From positions 1 through 64,000 of the forward strand of contig NZ_JAKILG010000021.1 in NCBI RefSeq assembly GCF_023283765.1: a stretch of 64,000 nucleotides of DNA. The letters run 5' to 3'. Below, in pieces: positions 23,032 to 34,713 of this stretch. The translations under genes were made by a program, and so were the position numbers. Numbering within the stretch: position 1 is the stretch's first letter; every line of letters begins with the position of its first letter. Origin of the DNA: Shewanella profunda. Its GTDB lineage: Bacteria > Pseudomonadota > Gammaproteobacteria > Enterobacterales > Shewanellaceae. The notes under the pieces are model-generated. The model ran no database searches, was not told where the DNA came from, and saw nothing but the letters and a program-made list of their open reading frames with translations.

Positions 23032-23076
23032 GTCGTATAACCAATCACTAAAACAGTAAACAGAGGATATGATGCC

Positions 23077-23523
23077 ATGCCAAAGCTGCTAGGGATTGCC
23101 TATAAAACCGTAAAGAGTGGCTTAATGAATGAAGTTCTGTACGCCAATGTCACCCAACTCAGTGGTGTCGAAAAAGATGTGTTTGGTCACCTAGGTAAAC
23201 GCCAAGTCACAGTGCTATCAAAGCAGCAATGGCTGGTGGCATGTCAAAGCATCAATGTTGACTTACCTTGGACGACCCGCAGAGCAAATCTATTCGTTGA
23301 TGGCATCATATTTAGCCAAACCGATGTGGGTAAACACCTAAAAGTTGGCGATTTACTGCTTGAGATAACAGGTGAAACCGATCCCTGCAAGAAAATGGAA
23401 ACCGCCTATGCAGGTTTAGAAGCGGCGCTTACACCTGACTGGCGCGGTGGTGTAACTTGTCGTGTACTCAACGGGGCGATGATCCATCAAGGTGATACTG
23501 TCACGTTATTAGTGGCTGAATAA
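23077..23523 (+). CDS. MOSC domain-containing protein
   Basis: 148 residues forming a single MOSC (molybdenum-cofactor sulfurase C-terminal) beta-barrel: HLGKRQVTVLSKQQW, TTRRANLFVDGI, VGKHLKVGDLLLEITGETDPCKKME with the conserved cysteine near residue 106, and DWRGGVTCRVLNGAMIHQGDTVTL. Such proteins bind Moco or transfer sulfur; the substrate is unknown here. The short stand-alone form lacks the extra domains of YiiM or YcbX. It follows tusA on the same strand, and a shared role in sulfur or Moco handling is an inference from that. Confidence 0.88.
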   Translation: MPKLLGIAYKTVKSGLMNEVLYANVTQLSGVEKDVFGHLGKRQVTVLSKQQWLVACQSINVDLPWTTRRANLFVDGIIFSQTDVGKHLKVGDLLLEITGETDPCKKMETAYAGLEAALTPDWRGGVTCRVLNGAMIHQGDTVTLLVAE

Positions 23524-23764
23524 ATTCCATCAATCTAAATCTTCTGCCCAAAAATCATCAAGGTTACTGCCAAGCCTCTAACTTGGCTTACCCATCTAGC
23601 TAATCCTACCTTCTATAAGCTTTAATTATCTTCGGTCACTAATTGAAACAGTATTTAGGTTTTGCTTGTTACTAAATCGTGAGATAACTACCCAAATGTA
23701 ATAACAAAGTTCCTTTCATTTTTACAACTTAAGCCTACCCAAAAGAACGATAACAGGATGTAAC

Positions 23765-26700
23765 ATGCTGAACTCTAAACTTACCCCGCTTTATATTGGT
23801 CTAATGCTGGGCATGCATACACTCACAGTCAATGCCGCTGAAACCGATAAACCCATTTGGAATGTTAATGCGCCAACCAATGCTCCCTTAGAACAAGTCA
23901 AAGTTGACGTTAATGAAGGCACTTGGATGAACTTGAGTGTCAGTCCAGATGGTAACCATATCGTCTTCGACTTACTCGGTGACATCTACCAAATTCCAGT
24001 AACAGGCGGTGAAGCTAAGCCATTAGCCCAAGGCATAGCTTGGCAGATGCAGCCCGTCTATAGCCCAGATGGCAAGCACATTGCTTTTACGTCCGATGGC
24101 GATGGTGGTGATAACATTTGGATTATGGATGCCGATGGTAAAAACCCAAGAACAGTTACCCAAGAAACCTTCAGGCTGCTAAACAGTCCAGCTTGGAGCC
24201 CAGACTCCCAGTATCTGGTTGCCCGTAAGCACTTTACTGCCAGCCGCAGCTTAGGCGCGGGTGAAGTGTGGCTATATCACGTAGCGGGTGGTGAAGGCGT
24301 CAAATTGACCGAACGCCCGAATGATGAGAAAGATTTAGGTGAACCCGCGTATTCTCCCGATGGTCGCTATATCTACTTTAGTCAGGATGACACGCCGGGT
24401 AAAACCTTCCATTACTCAAAGGATTCGGTCAACGGTATCTATAAAATCAAACGCTACGATACTCAAACTGGTGAGATTGAAGTTTTAATCGAAGGCACTG
24501 GTGGTGCGATTCGGCCAACGCCGAGCCCAGACGGCACTAAGCTCGCCTATATTAAGCGCGATGATTTTCAGTCATCACTCTATCTACTCGACCTTAAGTC
24601 GGGAGAAACAACTAAGCTGTTTGGCGAACTTGACCGTGATATGCAAGAGACTTGGGCCATTCATGGCGTCTACCCAACAATGGCATGGACTCAAGATAAC
24701 AAGGATATTTTCTTCTGGGCCAAAGGAAAGATTAACCGCCTGAATGTTGCCAATAAAATGCTCACCGACATTCCTTTTAGTGTAAAAACCGAGTTAGCCG
24801 TACAGCCCTCAGTGCGCTTTAAGCAAGATATCGATAAAGACGTTTTCGATGTAAAAATGCTACGTATGGCGCAAGTCTCACCGGATGGCAACAAAGTCGT
24901 ATTCGAAGCACTGGGTAAAATTTGGTTAAAATCCTTACCCGATGGCAGAATGTCACGCTTAACTGAGTTCGATAACAATATCGCGGAGCTTTATCCCCAA
25001 TGGTCGCGCGATGGTAAGAATATTGTTTTCACCACTTGGAATGACCAAGACCAAGGCGCAGTACAAGTGATTAGCGCCAAAGGTGGCAAACCTAAGCAGC
25101 TAACATCTGAGCCAGGAAAATATGTCGAACCCACCTTTTCACCCAATGGTGAACTCGTGGTGTATCGTAAAACTCAAGGCGGTAACCTCACCCCAAGAAC
25201 TTGGTCGCAGGAACCCGGGCTATATAAAGTCGATATTAAAGGTAAACAAAATAGCAAGATCAGTGCCGATGGCTATCAAGCTCAATTCGGTGCCAATGCC
25301 GATCGCGTCTTTTTTATGAATAGCAGCGAAGATGAAACGCCGCAGTTATCATCCATCAACTTAGACGGCTTCGATAAACGGGTTCATTACAGCAGCAAAC
25401 ATGCAACTGAATTTAGGGTTTCACCCGATGGTGAGCAACTCGCCTTTGCTGAACGCTTTAAGGTTTGGGTAACACCTTTTGCTAAACATGGGGAAACAGT
25501 TGAGATAGGCCCCAATGCCAGCAATCTACCCGTAAGCCAATTGAGTGCCCGTGCGGGCGAAAGTATCAGTTGGAACAGTAAAAGCGACCAACTCTATTGG
25601 ACTCTTGGCCCCGAGCTGTACCAAGCCAAGGTTGACACTCAATATCGCGACAAAGATGAAAAGACACAACCAAGCATTATCGATTTACGCTTTACCGAAA
25701 AGGCCGATGTTCCACGTGGAACAATCGCGTTTGTCGGTGGTAAAGTGATTACCATGGAAAATGACCAAGTGATTGATAATGGTGTGGTCATAGTCAAAGA
25801 CAATCATATTGTCGCCGTAGGCGATGCCAATGTTGCGATTCCTAAGAATGCGCAGATCATCGACATCAAAGGCAAATCCATTATGCCAGGACTATTCGAT
25901 GCCCATGCACATGGACCGCAAGCGGATGATGAAATCGTGCCACAACAGAACTGGGCGCTCTACTCTGGATTATCTTTAGGCGTGACTACGATTCACGATC
26001 CATCGAATGACACCACAGAAATCTTTGCCGCGTCCGAGCAACAAAAAGCGGGCAATATTGTCGGTCCACGTATATTCTCCACCGGCACCATACTCTATGG
26101 CGCGAATGCACCGGGTTACACGTCACATATCGACTCGCTCGATGATGCCAAATTCCATCTTGAACGCCTGAAAAAAGTTGGTGCGTTTAGCGTAAAAAGC
26201 TACAACCAACCTCGTCGTAATCAGAGGCAGCAAGTCATCGCTGCCGCACGTGAACTTGAGATGATGGTTGTCCCAGAAGGTGGCAGTTTGCTGCAACATA
26301 ATTTAAGCATGGTCGCCGATGGCCATACTACGATTGAGCACTCGCTCCCCGTTGGTTCTATTTATAACGATATCAAACAGTTCTGGAGCCAGACTAAAGT
26401 CGGTTACACCCCAACCTTAGTGGTCGCTTATGGTGGTATTTCAGGCGAAAACTACTGGTACGATAAAACCGATGTGTGGGCCCATCCACGCCTATCCATG
26501 TATGTGCCAGCCGATATTTTACAAGCAAGATCGATGCGACGCCCCCATGCCCCAGATAGCCACTACAATCATTTCAATGTCGCTAAGGTTGCTAACGAGC
26601 TCAATAAGTTAGGGGTTCACCCAAATATTGGCGCCCACGGTCAGCGTGAAGGTTTAGCGGCACATTGGGAAATGTGGATGTTTGCCCAAGGCGGCATGAG

Positions 26701-26953
26701 CAATATGGAAGTGTTGAAAACGGCCACCATTAATCCAGCGACGACCTTTGGCATGGAGCAGCAACTCGGTTCTATCAAAGAAGGTAAGCTCGCAGACTTG
26801 ATCGTTATTGATGGTGATCCATTAGCCGACATTCGCGTCACAGATAGAGTCACTCATACTATGGTGAATGGTAAGCTATTTAATGCAGAGACTATGAATG
26901 AACTTAATGGGGATAAAGCACAGCGTAAGCCGTTTTTCTTTGAGAAACTCTAA
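23765..26953 (+). CDS. exported TolB-type propeller/amidohydrolase fusion protein
   Basis: 1062 residues. A signal peptide (residues 1-25, ending VNAAETD) directs export. Residues about 45-630 hold repeated PD40/TolB-like blades, each with a version of SPDGKHIAF (e.g. YSPDGKHIAFTSDGDGGDNIWIMDADG, WSRDGKNIVFTTW, VSPDGEQLAFAERF). The C-terminal 400 residues are a metal-dependent amidohydrolase with IMPGLFDAHAHG (HxH ligands), TTIEHSLPVGS, GAHGQREGLAAHWE and the ending GSIKEGKLADLIVIDGDPLADI. Family members are periplasmic hydrolases, probably prolidase or imidazolonepropionase-like; the substrate is unknown. Single gene, ended by a parS-containing palindrome; another parS lies inside it at 25708. 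Confidence 0.9.
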   Translation: MLNSKLTPLYIGLMLGMHTLTVNAAETDKPIWNVNAPTNAPLEQVKVDVNEGTWMNLSVSPDGNHIVFDLLGDIYQIPVTGGEAKPLAQGIAWQMQPVYSPDGKHIAFTSDGDGGDNIWIMDADGKNPRTVTQETFRLLNSPAWSPDSQYLVARKHFTASRSLGAGEVWLYHVAGGEGVKLTERPNDEKDLGEPAYSPDGRYIYFSQDDTPGKTFHYSKDSVNGIYKIKRYDTQTGEIEVLIEGTGGAIRPTPSPDGTKLAYIKRDDFQSSLYLLDLKSGETTKLFGELDRDMQETWAIHGVYPTMAWTQDNKDIFFWAKGKINRLNVANKMLTDIPFSVKTELAVQPSVRFKQDIDKDVFDVKMLRMAQVSPDGNKVVFEALGKIWLKSLPDGRMSRLTEFDNNIAELYPQWSRDGKNIVFTTWNDQDQGAVQVISAKGGKPKQLTSEPGKYVEPTFSPNGELVVYRKTQGGNLTPRTWSQEPGLYKVDIKGKQNSKISADGYQAQFGANADRVFFMNSSEDETPQLSSINLDGFDKRVHYSSKHATEFRVSPDGEQLAFAERFKVWVTPFAKHGETVEIGPNASNLPVSQLSARAGESISWNSKSDQLYWTLGPELYQAKVDTQYRDKDEKTQPSIIDLRFTEKADVPRGTIAFVGGKVITMENDQVIDNGVVIVKDNHIVAVGDANVAIPKNAQIIDIKGKSIMPGLFDAHAHGPQADDEIVPQQNWALYSGLSLGVTTIHDPSNDTTEIFAASEQQKAGNIVGPRIFSTGTILYGANAPGYTSHIDSLDDAKFHLERLKKVGAFSVKSYNQPRRNQRQQVIAAARELEMMVVPEGGSLLQHNLSMVADGHTTIEHSLPVGSIYNDIKQFWSQTKVGYTPTLVVAYGGISGENYWYDKTDVWAHPRLSMYVPADILQARSMRRPHAPDSHYNHFNVAKVANELNKLGVHPNIGAHGQREGLAAHWEMWMFAQGGMSNMEVLKTATINPATTFGMEQQLGSIKEGKLADLIVIDGDPLADIRVTDRVTHTMVNGKLFNAETMNELNGDKAQRKPFFFEKL
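25708..25723. other. parS: parS site (ParB-binding), inside the amidohydrolase gene
   Basis: TGTTCCACGTGGAACA, a perfect 16-base palindrome. It is the same as the parS form reported in Pseudomonas and two symmetrical changes from TGTTTCACGTGAAACA. It lies in frame within the coding sequence (residues VPRGT region), between the propeller and the amidohydrolase domain. Confidence 0.88.
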
Positions 26954-27032
26954 GGGCTACTTTCAAGTCTAGGGAAAATAGCTTTCCTGTTGAAACCGTT
27001 TAAGTTTAACAAGATGAGTTCCAACGAAGCTC

Positions 27033-27064
27033 AAAAAGCATGTTCCACGTGGAACATGCTTTTT
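27033..27064. other. parS: parS site embedded in a 32-base perfect palindrome; likely also a bidirectional terminator
   Basis: The core TGTTCCACGTGGAACA (27041-27056) is a perfect parS. Symmetry continues outwards through GCA/TGC and five A/T pairs to 32 bases with no mismatch. The outer A and T runs make it look like an intrinsic terminator on both strands, suited to the convergent amidohydrolase gene and tag. ParB binding is expected from the core; the terminator role is inferred. Confidence 0.85.
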
Positions 27065-27124
27065 TGTATTTGGATACTCTATAAGAGTTTTCTTTAATAT
27101 CAGTCAACTCAACGATTAATGATT

Positions 27125-27715
27125 CTAGTGGCTATGCTCAGCACAAGAATCGACACAGGCCTGATAAGCAATACACTCGACAAGGTGATCGTTCACCATA
27201 CCCACCGCCTGCATAAAGGCATAACAAATGGTTGGACCCACAAAATTGAATCCGAGTTTCTTCAACGCTTTTGACATGGCTTCAGATTCTGGCGTTTGTG
27301 CCGGAACCTGCGACATTGCCGTAATCTGATTAACTATGGGTTTACCGCCCACAAAACTCCATAAAAATGCAGAGAAATCCTTCCCATCGGCAGTATAGGC
27401 TAAATACCCTTTGGCATTCTTGATGATAGAGTTCACCTTCAAGCGATTGCGCACTATACCGGGATCCAGCATGAGCTCCTCTACTTTCGCCTCATCGAAA
27501 GTCGCAATTATCTCAGGTTCAAAATTAGCAAAGGCCTGTTCATAGTTTTGTTGCTTCTTCAGGATCGTAATCCAAGATAATCCGGCCTGCTGACCATCTA
27601 AACACAACTTAGCAAATAGCTCCTTTGGATCATAAACTGGCCGCCCCCACACTTTGTCGTGGTACTCACGATACAAGGGATCATCACTTACCCAGCCACA
27701 ACGAACAATTTCCAT
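27125..27715 (-). CDS. tag: DNA-3-methyladenine glycosylase I
   Basis: Excises 3-methyladenine from alkylated DNA, starting base-excision repair. 196 residues (E. coli 187) of the helix-hairpin-helix superfamily with the Tag zinc site: Cys6 and His19 near the N-terminus (RCGWVSDDPLYREYHDKVWG) and the His/Cys pair in MVNDHLVECIAY. Catalytic-pocket motifs DGQQAGLSW and NFVGPTICYAFMQA are present. Divergent from glyQS, 116 bases away. Confidence 0.95.
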   Translation of the reverse strand: MEIVRCGWVSDDPLYREYHDKVWGRPVYDPKELFAKLCLDGQQAGLSWITILKKQQNYEQAFANFEPEIIATFDEAKVEELMLDPGIVRNRLKVNSIIKNAKGYLAYTADGKDFSAFLWSFVGGKPIVNQITAMSQVPAQTPESEAMSKALKKLGFNFVGPTICYAFMQAVGMVNDHLVECIAYQACVDSCAEHSH

Positions 27716-27831
27716 ATCACTTCCTAGTGAGTTTTAGTTAATACGGTAAAAAATAACCTACATAAGCAGATATCTACAAGGTATAATCGAAACCATTTTC
27801 TATTCAGGCTGACGGCAGTAGACAAGTAGAC

Positions 27832-28737
27832 ATGACGACAAAACACGACGTAAAAACATTTCAGGGTTTCATTCTCACCCTGCAGGAATATTGGGCACAG
27901 CAAGGCTGTGCAATTGTTCAACCTCTAGATATGGAAGTCGGTGCGGGTACATTCCACCCACAAACTTTCCTACGTTCTTTAGGGCCAGAACCTATGAGCA
28001 GTGCCTACGTGCAGCCATCGCGCCGCCCTACGGACGGTCGTTACGGTGAAAACCCTAACCGTCTGCAGCACTACTACCAGTTCCAAGTCGTGTTAAAACC
28101 TTCGCCTGACAATATTCAGGAGCTGTATTTAGGCTCACTGCAAGCACTGGGTATTGATACTCAAATCCACGATATCCGCTTTGTGGAAGATAACTGGGAA
28201 TCACCAACATTAGGTGCTTGGGGCTTAGGCTGGGAAGTCTGGCTTAACGGTATGGAAGTAACTCAGTTTACTTACTTCCAACAGGTCGGCGGCATCGAAT
28301 GCAGCCCAGTCACAGGTGAAATCACCTATGGCCTAGAGCGTCTGGCCATGTATATCCAAGGCGTTGATAGCGTTTATGATCTCGTATGGACCGATGGTCC
28401 ACTGGGCCGCATCACCTATGGCGATGTGTTCCATCAAAACGAAGTCGAGCAATCGACCTATAACTTCGAACACGCCGATGTGGATTTTATGTTCACCCTG
28501 TTCGATCAGTGCGAAAAAATGTGTCAGCATTTATTGTCACTGGAAAAACCTTTACCTCTGCCCGCCTACGAGCAAGTGATGAAAGCCTCGCACGCCTTCA
28601 ACCTGCTCGATGCCCGCCATGCCATTTCAGTGACCGAGCGCCAACGCTACATCTTACGCGTTCGTACTATGGCGAAAGCGGTCGCGGAATCTTATTATCA
28701 GGCACGCGAAGCGCTTGGCTTCCCAATGTGTAAGTAG
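27832..28737 (+). CDS. glyQ: glycyl-tRNA synthetase alpha subunit
   Basis: Catalytic subunit of the bacterial alpha2beta2 glycyl-tRNA synthetase. 301 residues; class II motifs appear in [52 protein letters not shown] and [24 protein letters not shown]. It lacks an anticodon-binding domain, which is on GlyS. A TATAAT at 27782-27787 is a plausible -10, though without a good -35. The glyS start is 10 bases after the stop codon. Confidence 0.97.
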   Translation: MTTKHDVKTFQGFILTLQEYWAQQGCAIVQPLDMEVGAGTFHPQTFLRSLGPEPMSSAYVQPSRRPTDGRYGENPNRLQHYYQFQVVLKPSPDNIQELYLGSLQALGIDTQIHDIRFVEDNWESPTLGAWGLGWEVWLNGMEVTQFTYFQQVGGIECSPVTGEITYGLERLAMYIQGVDSVYDLVWTDGPLGRITYGDVFHQNEVEQSTYNFEHADVDFMFTLFDQCEKMCQHLLSLEKPLPLPAYEQVMKASHAFNLLDARHAISVTERQRYILRVRTMAKAVAESYYQAREALGFPMCK

Positions 28738-28747
28738 AGGTAAAAAC

Positions 28748-30817
28748 ATGAATTTTGAAAACTTACTCATAGAGTTAGGCACGGAAGAATTACCACCTAA
28801 GTCACTGCGTAAACTGGCTGAATCCTTTTTAGCTAACTTTACTGAAGAACTCACCAAAGCCGATTTAGCGTTCAACTCAGCAGTTTGGTACGTAGCGCCA
28901 CGTCGTCTAGCAATTAACGTCACTGAACTGGCCCTTGCGCAAGCCGACAAAGTCGTTGAAAAACGCGGCCCAGCTGTAAGTTCAGCCTTCGATGCTGAAG
29001 GCAAACCGACTAAAGCCGCCGAAGGTTGGGCACGTGGTAATGGTATTACTGTTGAACAAGCCGAACGTTTAGTTACAGATAAAGGCGAATGGTTAGTCCA
29101 TAACGCCAAAGTTGAAGGCGTCGAAACAAAAAGTTTGATCGCTGCTATGGCTCAACGTGCACTCGATAAATTGCCCATTCCTAAGCCAATGCGTTGGGGT
29201 AATAATAAAACCCAATTTATTCGCCCCGTTCATACTGCCACTATCTTGTTAGGTAGTGAGTTGATTGAAGGTGAATTGCTGGGTATCAAATCGGCACGCA
29301 CTGTTCGTGGTCACCGCTTTATGGGCCTCAAGCAGTTTGAATTAGCCCATGCTGATCACTACCTTGCCGACCTAAAAGAAAAAGGCAAAGTCATCGCCGA
29401 TTACGAAAGCCGTAAAGCGTTAATCAAAGCCGATGCCGAAAAAGCCGCAGCTAAGATTGGTGGCACAGCCGATATCGAAGATAGTCTGCTTGAAGAAGTC
29501 GCCTCTTTGGTTGAATGGCCTGTGGTATTGACCGCCAGCTTCGAAGAAAAATTCTTAAGTGTACCGTCTGAAGCTTTGGTCTATACCATGAAAGGCGACC
29601 AAAAATACTTCCCAGTCTTTGATGATGCAGGCAAGTTACTGCCAAACTTTATCTTTGTGGCCAATATCGAATCTAAAGATCCCGCGCAAATTATCTCTGG
29701 TAACGAGAAAGTCGTTCGCCCACGTCTTGCCGACGCCGAGTTCTTTTTTAATACCGATAAAAAACACACGCTGGAATCGCGTTTACCTAGCTTAGAAACA
29801 GTATTGTTCCAACAGCAGCTCGGTACCTTAAAAGACAAAGTGAATCGTATTTCTGCCCTAGCCGCCTTTATTGCCGAGCAAACTGGCGCGAATGCGGTCG
29901 ATGCAGCCCGTGCAGGTCTGTTATCTAAAACCGATTTGATGACCAATATGGTGATGGAGTTTACCGACACTCAGGGCACTATGGGCATGCACTACGCCCG
30001 CCTCGATGGTGAAACCGAAGCCGTTGCGGTTGCGATGGAAGAGCAATACAAGCCTAAGTTCTCTGGCGATACAGTGCCAAGTGCTGGCGTATCTTGCGCT
30101 GTCGCATTAGCAGACAAGCTCGACACCTTAGTCGGTATCTTTGGTATTGGCCAAGCACCAAAAGGCGCTGCCGATCCCTTTGCCCTACGCCGCGCAGCAA
30201 TTGGCGTGCTACGTATCATAGTGGAAAACAAACTACCGCTTGATTTAGTTGATCTTATTGCTAAAGCACAAGCACTACATAGCACCAACTTAAGCAACGC
30301 CAATGCAAGCGACGAAGTGTTAGAGTTCTTAATGGCTCGCTTCCGCGCTTGGTATCAAGATAAAGGTATTGGTGTTGATGTGATCTTAGCCGTGCTAGCA
30401 CGTCGCCCAACACGCCCAGCTGATTTTGATAGCCGTATCAATGCGGTTTCACACTTTAGAAGCCTAGAAGCTTCTGGCGCACTTGCAGCAGCGAACAAAC
30501 GGGTATCCAACATTCTGGCTAAGGTTGAAGGCGCTTTACCAACCACTATCGATGCTAGTTTGTTGACCGAAGCCGCAGAGCAAGCATTAGCGGCCAAGTT
30601 GAACGAGCTACAACCACAGTTGGCACCTTTGTTTGCCAATGCCGATTACCAACAAGCCTTAACGCTGTTAGCTGGCCTGCGTGAAAGCGTCGATCAGTTC
30701 TTCGAAGATGTGATGGTAATGGCAGATGATGAAGCATTGAAAAACAATCGGTTAGCTTTACTGAATAATCTACGCGAGCAGTTCCTGCACGTAGCAGATA
30801 TATCACTACTGCAGTAA
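28748..30817 (+). CDS. glyS: glycyl-tRNA synthetase beta subunit
   Basis: tRNA-recognition subunit of glycyl-tRNA synthetase; 689 residues, same as E. coli. The family start [19 protein letters not shown] fixes the ATG at 28748 with GAGG upstream; the frame is open from 28715 within glyQ. The B3/B4-like region, an HD-type domain ([25 protein letters not shown], about 395-420) and a C-terminal anticodon-binding-like helical domain (about 600-689) are visible. Ends at a strong terminator. Confidence 0.97.
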   Translation: MNFENLLIELGTEELPPKSLRKLAESFLANFTEELTKADLAFNSAVWYVAPRRLAINVTELALAQADKVVEKRGPAVSSAFDAEGKPTKAAEGWARGNGITVEQAERLVTDKGEWLVHNAKVEGVETKSLIAAMAQRALDKLPIPKPMRWGNNKTQFIRPVHTATILLGSELIEGELLGIKSARTVRGHRFMGLKQFELAHADHYLADLKEKGKVIADYESRKALIKADAEKAAAKIGGTADIEDSLLEEVASLVEWPVVLTASFEEKFLSVPSEALVYTMKGDQKYFPVFDDAGKLLPNFIFVANIESKDPAQIISGNEKVVRPRLADAEFFFNTDKKHTLESRLPSLETVLFQQQLGTLKDKVNRISALAAFIAEQTGANAVDAARAGLLSKTDLMTNMVMEFTDTQGTMGMHYARLDGETEAVAVAMEEQYKPKFSGDTVPSAGVSCAVALADKLDTLVGIFGIGQAPKGAADPFALRRAAIGVLRIIVENKLPLDLVDLIAKAQALHSTNLSNANASDEVLEFLMARFRAWYQDKGIGVDVILAVLARRPTRPADFDSRINAVSHFRSLEASGALAAANKRVSNILAKVEGALPTTIDASLLTEAAEQALAAKLNELQPQLAPLFANADYQQALTLLAGLRESVDQFFEDVMVMADDEALKNNRLALLNNLREQFLHVADISLLQ

Positions 30818-30854
30818 CAAGGTCATCGCCTTAAAAACCTTGCTTTGAATAATG

Positions 30855-30880
30855 AAACGCGCTGAATAGCGCGTTTTTTA
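30855..30880 (+). terminator. terminator of glyQS
   Basis: Stem AAACGCGCT / AGCGCGTTT with a GAAT loop and a six-T tail, 38 bases after the glyS stop. Confidence 0.9.
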
Positions 30881-30941
30881 TTACCCTCATTAAAAATGCT
30901 GAATTAAAATCTAATAAAACAGAGAGTTAAATATACAAACA

Positions 30942-30969
30942 AAAAGGGAAAGCCTAAGCTTTCCCTTTT
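30942..30969 (-). terminator. terminator of gyrB
   Basis: Perfect 12-base stem AAAAGGGAAAGC / GCTTTCCCTTTT with a CTAA loop, 25 bases after the gyrB stop; followed by T on the minus strand. Confidence 0.88.
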
Positions 30970-30993
30970 ATGTATATCATTCGCGAAAGTGGA

Positions 30994-33420
<2,427 letters not shown>

Positions 33421-33427
33421 TCAATGG

Positions 33428-34510
33428 TTATTCAACTACCGTTACACGTCCCTGTTCCACATGAAACATCCTACTGGGGGGAGTGTGTAACGAATCGACT
33501 ATTGCAGCAGGATCTATGGCGGTCACAAACACTTGTGCTCCGGTATCCGTTAACTGCTTAAGCAATAGCTGCCTATGCTGTGCATCCAACTCGGACGGAA
33601 GATCATCCACAAGATAAATACTGTGTTTATCTATTTGTTGTTTGAGCAACTTTCCCTGTGCAATACGCAGTGCACAGACTAATAATTTCAATTGACCACG
33701 GGACAGGGCATCCTGCGCCGGCAAATTGCCTACACGAAGTCTAAGGTCAGCCTTATGGGGACCGCTGACGGTATGACCTGTGGCCAAATCTCTGGAATAT
33801 TGGTTTTCGAGTAGTTCTGCAAAATCCGTCTTACTATCCCAGCCGCGGGTAAATGAAACCTTCACATCTACGCTCGGTAAAAACTCCCCGATTATACCCT
33901 TAAGTAGCTCATTTAACGAGTCTACATAATGGTTTCGTATTTCGGTGACCTGCTCGGCGTAACGCACGAACTCTTGGTCCCAAAATTGAATATGACCGTA
34001 GGATGAGCCATTCCTAAGTAATTGATTTCTTTGCTTAAGAACCCGACGAACATTCACCCAAGCGGCATAAAACTGAGGATCGGCATGAAATGCACCCCAA
34101 TCGATAAATTGTCGACGGGATTTAGGACCTTCAAATAGTAAAGAAAAGCTTTCAGGCGTGATCACTTGAATAGGCAAGGTCTCAGCTAATGTCGATAAAC
34201 GTTTCACCTTTTCGCCGTCTATTTTAACTTCAGTCTCACCACTGCGAAATCGCCGTAAACCGATTTTACTGTCGCCGCGGGGTAACTTCAAAGTAGCAAA
34301 CAGGGTCAGTTTATCTTCTTCGTTATTGATCACCCGCTGGGATAGATGACTGCGAAACGAGCGCCCCATTCCTAGGAAATAAATCGCTTCGAGAATACTG
34401 GTTTTACCGCTGCCATTCTGGCCATAAATGAGATTAATGCCAGGGCTGGGACTCAATTGTGCCAGTTGAATATTGCGAAAAGCTTCAATATTAAGACGGG
34501 TTAAACTCAT
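33428..34510 (-). CDS. recF: DNA replication and repair protein RecF
   Basis: SMC-like ATPase that helps RecO and RecR load RecA at gaps. 360 residues with Walker [19 protein letters not shown] (about 30-47), the ABC signature [18 protein letters not shown] and Walker [14 protein letters not shown]. It is 16 bases before gyrB but 203 bases after dnaN, a wider gap than usual, which contains a strong hairpin. A degenerate parS-like sequence lies in its 3' end (33453-33468). Confidence 0.97.
   Translation of the reverse strand: MSLTRLNIEAFRNIQLAQLSPSPGINLIYGQNGSGKTSILEAIYFLGMGRSFRSHLSQRVINNEEDKLTLFATLKLPRGDSKIGLRRFRSGETEVKIDGEKVKRLSTLAETLPIQVITPESFSLLFEGPKSRRQFIDWGAFHADPQFYAAWVNVRRVLKQRNQLLRNGSSYGHIQFWDQEFVRYAEQVTEIRNHYVDSLNELLKGIIGEFLPSVDVKVSFTRGWDSKTDFAELLENQYSRDLATGHTVSGPHKADLRLRVGNLPAQDALSRGQLKLLVCALRIAQGKLLKQQIDKHSIYLVDDLPSELDAQHRQLLLKQLTDTGAQVFVTAIDPAAIVDSLHTPPSRMFHVEQGRVTVVE
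33453..33468. other. degenerate parS-like sequence inside recF
   Basis: TGTTCCACATGAAACA differs from TGTTTCACGTGAAACA at two positions; one is the central CG, where a change is expected to weaken ParB binding strongly. It encodes the MFHVEQ residues near the RecF C-terminus. Confidence 0.35.
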
Positions 34511-34642
34511 GCATTACTCATCAAGCCGAGCAATCGGCGCAGGCCAAAAATTCATAATACCCATCATACCGCAACTTACCCGTATTAAGCCGTAAAGCTC
34601 CCAAGTCAATGAAGGAAAGCGAAACAGGAGCACTTTGGGGAC

Positions 34643-34670
34643 ATCTACGCCGCTAAAAAGCGGCGTAGAT
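34643..34670. other. strong hairpin in the dnaN-recF gap
   Basis: Perfect 12-base inverted repeat ATCTACGCCGCT / AGCGGCGTAGAT with a four-A loop. There is no T run on either side, so it is not a standard intrinsic terminator. In the dnaN-recF transcript it would fold about 45-70 bases after the dnaN stop and could act as an RNA stability or processing element, or reduce recF expression. The rest of the 203-base gap holds nothing I recognise. Confidence 0.6.
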
Positions 34671-34713
34671 AATAAAGATGAACGGGTGAACATGGACAAG
34701 TATGTGGCGTGAA

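Noticed and set aside
28654-29109. 151-codon open frame opposite glyQ/glyS
   Set aside because: Crosses the glyQ-glyS boundary on the other strand and has no family features.
34514-34699. 61-codon open frame on the minus strand in the dnaN-recF gap
   Set aside because: No ribosome-binding site, no recognisable family, and it spans a strong hairpin; it looks like chance.
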